Shown piece after piece: positions 1 through 6,305 of a stretch of DNA of 18,335 nt. Made by a program: the position numbers and the translations under genes. The notes below the pieces were generated by a model. That model was not told the origin of the DNA. It did not search any database and saw only the letters and a program-made list of their open reading frames with translations. Position 1 is the stretch's first letter; each line of letters opens with the position of its first letter. The stretch is from F1-60-MAGs163 sp046091165. Its GTDB lineage: Bacteria > Actinomycetota > Thermoleophilia > Solirubrobacterales > Solirubrobacteraceae. Location: NCBI GenBank assembly GCA_046091165.1, contig JBJTBE010000109.1, forward strand, positions 1 to 18,335. The letters run 5' to 3'.

Positions 1-89
1 CCGGCCGCGACGGCTGCGCCCGCAAATGCCGCAATCAAGAGCCGGGAGCGGTTCTCCCGGCTAAACGTCCTGAGCCTTCCAATCCACAT
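1..89 (-). CDS. N-terminus of an exported or membrane protein (partial, runs off window)
   Basis: This is a short open frame on the minus strand that starts at ATG (87-89) and is still open at the window edge after 29 codons. It reads MWIGRLRTFSRENRSR followed by LLIAAFAGAAVAA. A basic N-terminal stretch followed by an Ala/Leu/Ile/Phe-rich hydrophobic core is what a signal peptide or signal anchor looks like. The start is supported by a TACCCT hexamer at 100-105 (complement), 10 nt upstream, the same -10 arrangement seen at other gene starts in this window. There is no Shine-Dalgarno. The family cannot be told from 29 residues. The tRNA-Val gene lies upstream on the same strand, 110 nt before the start. 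The frame could still be chance, since only 89 bases are visible. Confidence 0.5.
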   Translation of the reverse strand, partial: MWIGRLRTFSRENRSRLLIAAFAGAAVAA

Positions 90-99
90 TGGCCGCGAA

Positions 100-105
100 A
101 GGGTA
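100..105 (-). promoter_or_regulatory. candidate -10 box of the edge gene
   Basis: Complement reads TACCCT, matching the actinobacterial TAnnnT -10 pattern, 10 nt before the ATG at 89. No convincing -35 was seen. If it is used, transcription would start only a few bases before the ATG. The rest of 90-199 holds the 3' trailer of the tRNA and shows no other gene. Confidence 0.35.
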
Positions 106-199
106 TCGGACCCGACCTGGGGCGGACGCCACATGAGGCCGTGTATTCATGGCGTGTCGGCTCTGTCGGCCTGGACGGGAGTCCTCCGCATCTCGGCCA

Positions 200-271
200 T
201 GGGCGCGGCTGGGATCGAACCAGCGGCCTCTCGCGTGTGAAGCGAGCGCTCTCCCGCTGAGCTACGCGCCC
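200..271 (-). tRNA. tRNA-Val (anticodon CAC)
   Basis: The complement folds into a complete 72-nt cloverleaf. It has a perfect 7-bp acceptor stem (GGGCGCG with CGCGCCC), a D arm GCTC-AGCGGGA-GAGC, an anticodon arm CTCGC-TTCACAC-GCGAG, a 5-nt variable loop, a T arm GCTGG-TTCGATC-CCAGC, and discriminator A. The anticodon is CAC, so it reads the valine codon GUG. The 3' CCA is not encoded (TGG follows the discriminator), so it must be added by CCA-adding enzyme. The 5' end lies 23 nt downstream of the stop of the glycosyltransferase gene on the same strand, and a good -10 box lies in that gap. Confidence 0.97.
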
Positions 272-281
272 GGGAGCGGTG

Positions 282-287
282 ATTGTA
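282..287 (-). promoter_or_regulatory. candidate -10 box of tRNA-Val
   Basis: Complement reads TACAAT, a near-perfect -10 element, 10 nt before the mature 5' end of tRNA-Val. This would put the start of transcription a few bases before the tRNA. The -35 region would lie inside the last codons of the glycosyltransferase gene (about 305-310), where no TTGACA-like hexamer is visible. Confidence 0.55.
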
Positions 288-294
288 CGCGGGG

Positions 295-1320
295 TCAGCC
301 GCTCGAAGCGACGCGGCGCAGTACTTCTTCGACACGCTCGGCCTGGCGGTCGACGCTGTGGCCTTCGGCCGCCTCGCGGGCTGCGGGGTTGGGTGAGGGC
401 AGCGTGGCGGCGGCGCTCAGGCCTTCGAGGATCGCGCCGGTGCTTTGAGGGTCCACGAGCACGCCGGCCTCGGGCGTGACGAACTCCGGCGGGCCGCCGT
501 TCTCCGTCGCGACGACCGTCCGGGCGCAGGCCATCGCCTCGAGCGTCGCCTGGCCGAAGGACTCCACGATGCTCGGCTGGCAGACGATGTCGGCGGCGGC
601 CATCCAGCGGGGAACCTGGTCGTGGGGGACGCGGCCGACCACCTTCACTCCCGGCATCGCCTCGACCTGGGCGCGCAGCGGCCCGTCGCCGACCATCACC
701 AGCGAGCCGCTGCCGATCCGCCCGTACGCCTCGGCCAGCCGCACCACATTCTTGTTCTCGTCCAGCGAGCCGACGAAGAGGAAGAGTGGTCCGTCGGCGT
801 CGAGGCCCAGTTCCTGGCGTGCCTGGGCCTGGTCGGCCGGGGCGAAGCGCTCGAGATCGACGCCCGAGTCGATCACCTCGCTCTTGGGGCCGGCGGCCGG
901 CACCCGGGCCACGAGCTCGCGGCGCAGATAATCGGAGACGCAGATCACCGCGCCGGCCCGCTTGACCGTCGCAGCGGTCACCTGCCGGATGCCCGGGATA
1001 GAACCGAGGTTGCGCACGTCCTGGCCGTGCGCGGTGAGGACGAGCGGCGTCTTCGACGAGAACGAGGCCAGCGCGGCCATCGCGCCGGCCGGCACGAGGA
1101 AGTGGGCGTAGATGACGTCCGGGTTGAAGCGCCGGGCGGCGGCCACCGCGTCGGTGCCGAGCTTGAGGTGCCGTACCCGGCTGCCGCCGCGGCTGTCGAT
1201 CGCCACCCGCTCGATCACGTTGCCGCGGCGCTCCAGCGCGTCGCTCATCTGGGCGACGAAGGCGCCGAGGTCAGGGTCGTTGGGCCCCGGGTAGAACTGC
1301 GAGACCAGGAGGATCCGCAT
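295..1320 (-). CDS. GT4-family glycosyltransferase
   Basis: A 341-residue GT-B-fold retaining glycosyltransferase of family GT4. It probably transfers a sugar from a nucleotide donor onto a lipid-linked or exported glycan at the inner face of the membrane. The N-terminal Rossmann half opens with MRILLVSQFYPG, the glycine-rich acceptor-side loop usual in the family, and contains TAHGQDVRN. The C-terminal half has FVGSLDENKN and VMVGDGP. The donor-binding EX7E motif is intact as ESFGQATLE (E253 and E261). The length is slightly short for GT4. It starts 2 bp after the stop of the dehydratase fusion and has no clear Shine-Dalgarno, so translation is probably coupled. It is the last protein gene of the four-gene glycan operon. 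The exact donor and acceptor cannot be read from the sequence. Confidence 0.9.
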   Translation of the reverse strand: MRILLVSQFYPGPNDPDLGAFVAQMSDALERRGNVIERVAIDSRGGSRVRHLKLGTDAVAAARRFNPDVIYAHFLVPAGAMAALASFSSKTPLVLTAHGQDVRNLGSIPGIRQVTAATVKRAGAVICVSDYLRRELVARVPAAGPKSEVIDSGVDLERFAPADQAQARQELGLDADGPLFLFVGSLDENKNVVRLAEAYGRIGSGSLVMVGDGPLRAQVEAMPGVKVVGRVPHDQVPRWMAAADIVCQPSIVESFGQATLEAMACARTVVATENGGPPEFVTPEAGVLVDPQSTGAILEGLSAAATLPSPNPAAREAAEGHSVDRQAERVEEVLRRVASSG

Positions 1321-1322
1321 GC

Positions 1323-3314
1323 TCAGCCGGCGGGGAAGGTGTCCGGGCTCTGGATCGCGTCGAGCCAGAGCGCCCGGCGCTCGGCCGTCCCCTCGGTGGC
1401 GGCGAGCTCGTCGAGCAGCGTGGCGATCGCCTGCGAGGGCTCGAGCCCCTCGATCGCCGCCGTGCCCTGCCGCAGCTCCGGGCCGAGATTCTCGCCCGGG
1501 CCGGTGAGCACCTCGCGCATCACCTCGCCGGGTCGCACGCCGAGCATCGCCATCTCCGGGTCGCTGTCGTGGCCGGTCTGGTGCCAGATCCGCGTGGCCA
1601 GCTCGCCGACGTTCATCACCACCGGGTCGGCGACGCTCACCAGCCGCACGCCCCCGGTTCCCACCAGCCCGCCGTGGGCGAGCAGGGCCGAGGCGGCCTC
1701 GAGGGTGATCCAGAACCGCTCCATCGAGGTGTCGGTGATGGTCAGCGGAACGTCGGCGCGGGCCTGGCGCAGGAAGAGGTCCGAAGCGCTGCCGGCGCTG
1801 CCCAGCACGTTGACGAGCCGAACCGCGACGCGGTCGGCGTCGGGGCCGCCGGTGAGCGCGGTGATCTGCTCCATCATCCGCTTGGTGCGGCCGTAGAAGG
1901 AGGCGGTCGGCGCGGCCTTGTCGGTGGAGGCGACGACGACCGTGCCGACGTCGGCGGCGGTGGCGGCGTCGAGGATGTTGAGGCTGCCCTCGAGGTTGGT
2001 GGCGACGAACTCCTCGGGGTACTGCTCGGCGAGGTTTACGTGCTTGTAGGCGGCGAGGTGGAAGATCGCGTCGGGCCGGGCGCGCTCGATCTCCTCGAAG
2101 ACCCGCGCGCGGTCGCGCACGTCGCAGAGCACGTGCTCGTAGGGAACGGGGGAGGTGCCGGCGCGGGCGCGCATGTCGGCTGTGATCGCCGCCTCGTGCG
2201 TGTCGAGCAGCGTCACCTGCCCGGGGCGGACGGCGTCGAGGAGCGTGGCCAGGCGGCTGCCGATCGAGCCGCAGCCGCCGGTGATGAGGATCCGCTTGTC
2301 GCCGAACTTCTCCTCCAGCTCGAGGATCGCCGGCACCGGGTCGCGCTGGCCGACGACGGCCTGCCAGTCGAACGGTTCGTCTACCACCGGGCGCTGGCGG
2401 GGCGGAACCTTCTCGCCCCCGGGTTCGGCGAGCGCCTTCTCGATCGCCCGGTAGCCGGCCTTCATGTTCGGCGACTTCGAGTGGTCGGGCTCGTTGATCT
2501 CGGCGACGACGTAGGGGACCAGGTCGGCGAGCTGCCGGACGATCGGGTCGAGGTCCAGCTCGCCCTCGTCGTAGTTGAGGCCCTCCCCGAGCAGGCCCGC
2601 GGCGTTGGAGACGTGGGCGACGTCGCTGCGCGGCCCGAGCTCCTCGACGTAGCGCTCGAGCTCGAGGCCCTCGTCGCCTTCGAGGTTGAAGACGCCCGGG
2701 TAGGCGGCGGCGAAGTTGCGAAAGAGCGCGGCGTGGGAGGTGTCGAAGGTGAAGCCCAGTTCGGGAATCGCGTCGCCCCACTGCAGGAGGTCCTGCCAGT
2801 GGCCGCCGATGGGGGAGAGGAAGAAGCCGCCCTCCCTCATCCGCAGGACCGGCGGCACGTTCTCGATCAGCGGCGTGACCCCGGCGTCAAGGCAGGCGCC
2901 GGCGTAGAAGCTGAGGAAGTCCTGCACCGCCGGGTCGTGGACCGGCTCGCCGCGGCGCATCTCCTCGGGCGTGATCGGGATGAAGAGGTGGATGGTGAGG
3001 ACCGGCGAGCCGACCGCCGCCGCATAGCGGGCACTGCGCTCGATGCCGGCTTTTGCCTCGTCGTCGAGGTTGTCGACCCGGACGAAGGCGCCGCTCGGCC
3101 AGGAGACCGGAGCCTCGGCGGTGACGGTGACGCCATCGGGAAGCTCGGCCTTGGAGATCTCGATGGCGCGGTCCAGCGCGGCGTCATCGGCGATCTGCCC
3201 GCCCATCAGGCAGAGCTCTATGCCCTGCCAGTCGCCCCCGTCGAAGCGCTCGGCTATCTGGCCGGCCTCAGGAGAGGCCTTGAGTAGCAGGGTGGGCTTT
3301 GAGCCAGTCGACAT
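1323..3314 (-). CDS. TIM-barrel sugar isomerase-like / CapD-type nucleotide-sugar dehydratase fusion
   Basis: A 663-residue two-domain protein. Residues about 1-300 form a TIM-barrel domain like sugar-phosphate isomerases/epimerases (AP_endonuc_2, COG1082). Acidic and His residues in the expected metal-site places are PLIENVP, FTFDTSHA, VAHVSNA and VAEINEPDH. Residues about 339-640 are a CapD/PseB-like extended SDR with ITGGCGSIG (Gly motif 346-352), HLAAYKHVNLAEQYPEEF, STDKA, SFYGRTK (Y474, K478), MERFWIT and GVRPGEVMREVL. Such SDRs act on UDP-GlcNAc-type sugars. It lacks the membrane helices of FlaA1/WbpM-type proteins. The chosen ATG overlaps the upstream gene by 47 bp. A GAGGAG lies about 13 nt before it, and the alternative start at 3392 would add 26 Arg/Pro-rich residues. 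No stop or frame change separates the domains, so this is a true fusion; its reaction is unknown. Confidence 0.85.
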   Translation of the reverse strand: MSTGSKPTLLLKASPEAGQIAERFDGGDWQGIELCLMGGQIADDAALDRAIEISKAELPDGVTVTAEAPVSWPSGAFVRVDNLDDEAKAGIERSARYAAAVGSPVLTIHLFIPITPEEMRRGEPVHDPAVQDFLSFYAGACLDAGVTPLIENVPPVLRMREGGFFLSPIGGHWQDLLQWGDAIPELGFTFDTSHAALFRNFAAAYPGVFNLEGDEGLELERYVEELGPRSDVAHVSNAAGLLGEGLNYDEGELDLDPIVRQLADLVPYVVAEINEPDHSKSPNMKAGYRAIEKALAEPGGEKVPPRQRPVVDEPFDWQAVVGQRDPVPAILELEEKFGDKRILITGGCGSIGSRLATLLDAVRPGQVTLLDTHEAAITADMRARAGTSPVPYEHVLCDVRDRARVFEEIERARPDAIFHLAAYKHVNLAEQYPEEFVATNLEGSLNILDAATAADVGTVVVASTDKAAPTASFYGRTKRMMEQITALTGGPDADRVAVRLVNVLGSAGSASDLFLRQARADVPLTITDTSMERFWITLEAASALLAHGGLVGTGGVRLVSVADPVVMNVGELATRIWHQTGHDSDPEMAMLGVRPGEVMREVLTGPGENLGPELRQGTAAIEGLEPSQAIATLLDELAATEGTAERRALWLDAIQSPDTFPAG

Positions 3315-4146
3315 AGAGGGGAACGGTCTCCTCGAGCGGGCGAGCCTCCAGGGCCAGTTCGGCCTCGTCGGCAGCCGCCGTGTAACTGTCATTATCGCCG
3401 GGCGGCGGCGTTCCTCCCGGCAGCTCCACCGGAATCTCGCTTCCGACCGCCTCGATCACGAGGTTTGCGGCCTCCACCAGCGGCGTGGAGGTGCCGGAGC
3501 TGGCCACGAGCGTCCCGCCCGCAGGACCGGCCTCCAGCGCCGCGGCCAGGCCGGCGACGAAGTCGTCGACGTAAAGAAAGTCGCGGGTGCGCTGCGGGTC
3601 GCCGGGGATCACGATCGGCTCGCCCTCCAGCGCCCGGGCGGCGAAGGCGGCGATGGCGCCGGTCGCTCCCTCCCAGGCCACCTGGCCGGGGCCGAAGACC
3701 GAGGGCAGGCGGATGACCGTCGAATCGGCGGGGTGCACGCGGCAGGCCTCCTCGCCCAGCCGCTTGGAGGTGGCGTAAGGGTCGCGGCCCGGGTCGCCGG
3801 CTACGCGCGTGGAGGAGAAGTAGGCCAGGGAGGCGCCGTGCTGCGCGCAGCCCTCCAGCAGGTTGAGGGTGGTGCCGGCGTTCTCGCGTACGGCGCGGGC
3901 CGGGTCCTCGCGGGAGCGCTTCGGGTCGGGCAGGCCGGCGAAGTGCAGGACGTGGTCCTGGCCGGCGACCAGCTCGCGGGCCTCCGGCGAGCCGACGTCT
4001 ATCTCCACGGCGTCCAGGCCGCGCGCGGCGGCGCGCTGCGCCCCGCCGGGCCGGGTGGTCGGAGTGACCTCGTGGCCGGCCTCGCGCATCAGCACCGTCG
4101 TTCGCCAGCCCAGGAATCCGGTCGCGCCGGTGACGAGGAGCTTCAT
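3268..4146 (-). CDS. NAD-dependent epimerase/dehydratase B (extended SDR)
   Basis: A 292-residue extended short-chain dehydrogenase/reductase, probably an NAD(P)-dependent nucleotide-sugar epimerase, dehydratase or reductase in the cytosol. The Rossmann nucleotide motif is GATGFLG at residues 7-13. The catalytic motif is DPYATSK with Y124 and K128, preceded by the FSSTRV strand that carries the catalytic Ser/Thr. DFLYVDDFVAGL is the usual C-terminal substrate-domain motif. The ATG overlaps the stop of epimerase A as ATGA (4143-4146), so it is translationally coupled. Its own 3' end overlaps the start of the fusion gene by 47 bp. The substrate is not identifiable; the context indicates sugar-nucleotide modification for a surface glycan. 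Confidence 0.9.
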   Translation of the reverse strand: MKLLVTGATGFLGWRTTVLMREAGHEVTPTTRPGGAQRAAARGLDAVEIDVGSPEARELVAGQDHVLHFAGLPDPKRSREDPARAVRENAGTTLNLLEGCAQHGASLAYFSSTRVAGDPGRDPYATSKRLGEEACRVHPADSTVIRLPSVFGPGQVAWEGATGAIAAFAARALEGEPIVIPGDPQRTRDFLYVDDFVAGLAAALEAGPAGGTLVASSGTSTPLVEAANLVIEAVGSEIPVELPGGTPPPGDNDSYTAAADEAELALEARPLEETVPLYVDWLKAHPATQGLS

Positions 4147-4991
4147 GCGGCGAGGTACGAGGCGACCGAGTGCTCGTAATCGAAGGGGCTGGTGAACTGG
4201 CAGGCCGCACCGCCGGCCGGCTCCTCGCCCCGGGCCAGGGCGGCGACGTCGGCGACGGTGAGGGTGTCGGCGGCGACGTTGAAGGCGCCCACGCCGCCCT
4301 CCGACGGCAGCGAGAGCAGGATCCGGGCGGCGTCATCGACGTGGACGGCGCCGATCGTCGCCGTTCCGCCGTTGTCGAGGGTCAGCTCCTCGCCGGCGGC
4401 CGCCTGGCGGCGGAAGCGGTCGATCACCGTCTGGGACTCCGGCCGGTCGTGCTCGACCGGGCTGGGGCCGTAGACGATGCCCAGGCGGGCGATGGCCAGG
4501 TCGAACGGGGCGGCCTGGGCGAACATGGCCAGCGCCAGCTCGCCGTAGATCTTGGAGAGGTGGGCGAGGTCACCCTGCTCGCCGTACGGGGTGTCGGCGC
4601 CGACCTGGCCGTCCAGGCCCGGGCCGTAGACGTGGAGCGAGCTGCCGACGACCACCGGCGGGCAGCCGCCCGCGGCGACCGACTGGGCCACGCGCCGGAC
4701 GCCGGTGAGGTTGGTCTCCTCGGTGTAGTCGGGGTCGCTCTCGGAGAGGGGGCGGCTGGCCTGGGCGGCGAGGAGGATGACCTTGTCGGCGGCGGCGACG
4801 AGCGGGTCGACCTGGGAGCGCTCGCGGATGTCGGCGTCGACCACCGTTGCCCCCTGCGCTTCGAGCCCCTCGAGCTGGGAGCGGTCGGTGGCAAACCAGT
4901 TGTCGGCGAGGGTTACCCGGTCGCCGGCCGCAAGGGCCTGCTCGGCCATGGCGGCGCCGACGTAGCCGGCGCCGAGGATCAGCAGCTCCAC
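4143..4991 (-). CDS. NAD-dependent epimerase/dehydratase A (SDR with atypical active site)
   Basis: A 282-residue extended-SDR protein, first gene of the glycan operon. It starts at GTG (4989-4991) directly before the ELLILGAGYVG strand (Gly motif at residues 7-12). An upstream in-frame ATG at 5057 would add 22 basic residues and pass through the promoter, so GTG is preferred. A TAGCCT -10 box lies 8 nt upstream and there is no Shine-Dalgarno. VVGSSLHVYGPG carries the usual Ser region and AVHVDDAARIL is the C-terminal motif. At the catalytic site, however, the sequence is DLAHLSKIYGE. Lys147 is present but Ala143 stands where YxxxK requires Tyr. The enzyme may use another residue, have changed chemistry, or be non-catalytic. 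The substrate is unknown. Confidence 0.85.
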   Translation of the reverse strand: MELLILGAGYVGAAMAEQALAAGDRVTLADNWFATDRSQLEGLEAQGATVVDADIRERSQVDPLVAAADKVILLAAQASRPLSESDPDYTEETNLTGVRRVAQSVAAGGCPPVVVGSSLHVYGPGLDGQVGADTPYGEQGDLAHLSKIYGELALAMFAQAAPFDLAIARLGIVYGPSPVEHDRPESQTVIDRFRRQAAAGEELTLDNGGTATIGAVHVDDAARILLSLPSEGGVGAFNVAADTLTVADVAALARGEEPAGGAACQFTSPFDYEHSVASYLAA

Positions 4992-4999
4992 GGGGCGCG

Positions 5000-5005
5000 A
5001 GGCTA
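5000..5005 (-). promoter_or_regulatory. candidate -10 box of the glycan operon
   Basis: Complement reads TAGCCT (TAnnnT), 8 nt before the GTG start at 4991. Transcription would begin at or next to the start codon, giving a leaderless message. No -35 is recognisable. It shares a 99-bp divergent intergenic region with wecA. Confidence 0.45.
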
Positions 5006-5076
5006 ACAGCCGGATACGCCGATTCCCGGGCGTTTTCGGCCCGGCGCGGGGTCGCATCCTTGTCGGCGCAGTCGGC

Positions 5077-5082
5077 TATAAC
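5077..5082 (+). promoter_or_regulatory. candidate -10 box of wecA
   Basis: TATAAC, five of six bases of TATAAT, 8 nt before the ATG at 5091. There is no Shine-Dalgarno between it and the start, so the message is probably leaderless. No clear -35 is seen. Confidence 0.45.
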
Positions 5083-5090
5083 CGTCCCGA

Positions 5091-6305
5091 ATGTCCTTCC
5101 TGGACTCACTGGAGGCCCTGGTTACCGAGGGCCCCATCGTTTGGGCCTTCCTGGTCGCGCTGGTCGTCGTCCTGGCCCTCACGCCGCTGGTTGTCCGCCT
5201 GGCGCAGAAGATCGGCGCGGTCGACGCGGGCGGAGACCGGCCGCGCGTCCACACCGGCCCGATCCCGCGGATCGGCGGCCTGGCCATCGTCACGGGGATC
5301 CTCGTCGCCGTCCTGCTGTTCGTCGACATCGACGGGCCGATCGAGGGGATCGTGATCGGTATCCCGCTGATGGCCGCGGTGGGCCTGTGGGACGACATCC
5401 GCGGCATGAGGCCGCTGGTCAAGCTCGTCCTGATCCTGGCGATCTGCCTGATCCCCGTGGTCGGCTACGGGATGCGGGTCGAGGAGATCGGCCTGCCGGT
5501 GCTGGGGATCATCGAGTTCGGCTGGCTCTCCTACCCGCTGACCATCCTGTGGATCGCGCTGGTCGCCAACCTGGTGAACCTGGTGGACGGGGTCGACGGC
5601 CTGGCCGCCGGGCTGGTGGCGATCGCCACCTTCACCTTCGCGATCCTCGCCGTCTCCTTCGAGCGCGTCGAGGTGGCCGCGATGGCCGCGGCGGTCTGCG
5701 GCTCGACGCTGGCCTTCCTTCGTTACAACTTCAACCCGGCGCGGACCTTCATGGGGGACACCGGCGCGCTCACCCTCGGCTTCACCGTCGGCGCCCTGGC
5801 CGTCGAGGGTGTCCTGAAGGGAGCGGCGACTATCGCCCTCGCGGCGCCGCTGCTGGTGCTCGCCGTCCCGCTGCTGGACACCTCGTTCGTCGTGCTCAAG
5901 CGGATCCGCTACGGCCGCTCGCCGTTCGGCGCCGACCAGAACCACTTCTACCACCGGTTCCTGCGCATCGGCTTCAGCCAGCGCCGGCTCGTCCTCTGGC
6001 TCTACGCCTGGACGGCGCTCATGTGCTCATACGCGCTGCTACTGCGGTTCGTGCCGCCGCGGCCCGGGGGCGAGTGGGACACCTCGAACGCGGTCGTCTG
6101 CGGGATCGCCGGGGTCTTCGTGGTGGCCGCCTCGGTCTGGGTGATCTACACCCTCGAGATCCTCAAGGCCCGCCACCTGCAGGCCTTCCGGATCAGTCGT
6201 GGGGAGCCTGCGCCGGGGCAGTCCAGCCTGCCCGGGGATCCGGAAGCGGAGTCAGCCGAGCCTCGATCAGCTCCCGCTGGGACTCCAGGAACGGGGGGAG
6301 GATGA
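5091..6305 (+). CDS. wecA: WecA/TagO-type polyprenyl-phosphate GlcNAc-1-phosphate transferase
   Basis: A 404-residue polytopic membrane enzyme of the MraY/WecA/TagO superfamily. It transfers a sugar-1-phosphate, usually GlcNAc-1-P from UDP-GlcNAc, to a polyprenyl phosphate to start a cell-wall or surface glycan. Family motifs are all present: RVHTGPIPRIGG, WDD (D101, D102), NLVNLVDGVDGL (N160 to D169), FMGDTG (D223), and DQNHFYHRF (H285, H288), a variant of the cytoplasmic histidine motif. About ten hydrophobic segments are visible, consistent with the family. The last 35 or so residues (from RISRGEP) are Pro/Gly/Ser-rich and probably cytosolic and dispensable. This tail overlaps the dioxygenase gene on the other strand by 113 bp. 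The gene is divergent from the sugar-modification operon, which fits a joint role in glycan synthesis. MraY itself is less likely because it normally sits in the mur cluster. Confidence 0.92.
   Translation: MSFLDSLEALVTEGPIVWAFLVALVVVLALTPLVVRLAQKIGAVDAGGDRPRVHTGPIPRIGGLAIVTGILVAVLLFVDIDGPIEGIVIGIPLMAAVGLWDDIRGMRPLVKLVLILAICLIPVVGYGMRVEEIGLPVLGIIEFGWLSYPLTILWIALVANLVNLVDGVDGLAAGLVAIATFTFAILAVSFERVEVAAMAAAVCGSTLAFLRYNFNPARTFMGDTGALTLGFTVGALAVEGVLKGAATIALAAPLLVLAVPLLDTSFVVLKRIRYGRSPFGADQNHFYHRFLRIGFSQRRLVLWLYAWTALMCSYALLLRFVPPRPGGEWDTSNAVVCGIAGVFVVAASVWVIYTLEILKARHLQAFRISRGEPAPGQSSLPGDPEAESAEPRSAPAGTPGTGGG

Noticed and set aside
41..61. Strong hairpin, 8-bp stem GCCGGGAG/CTCCCGGC with a 5-nt loop
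   Set aside because: It looks like a terminator for the tRNA, but it lacks a proper T-run and falls inside codons 10-17 of the likely edge gene, so I do not call it one.
149..448. Plus-strand reading with WARLGSNQRPLACEASALP, also AAGIEPAASRV in another frame
   Set aside because: These are well-known spurious proteins from translating the antisense of a tRNA gene; the tRNA-Val at 200-271 explains both.
1569..3287. 572-codon plus-strand open frame antisense to the fusion gene
   Set aside because: Composition shadow; the minus-strand frame has two recognisable enzyme domains.
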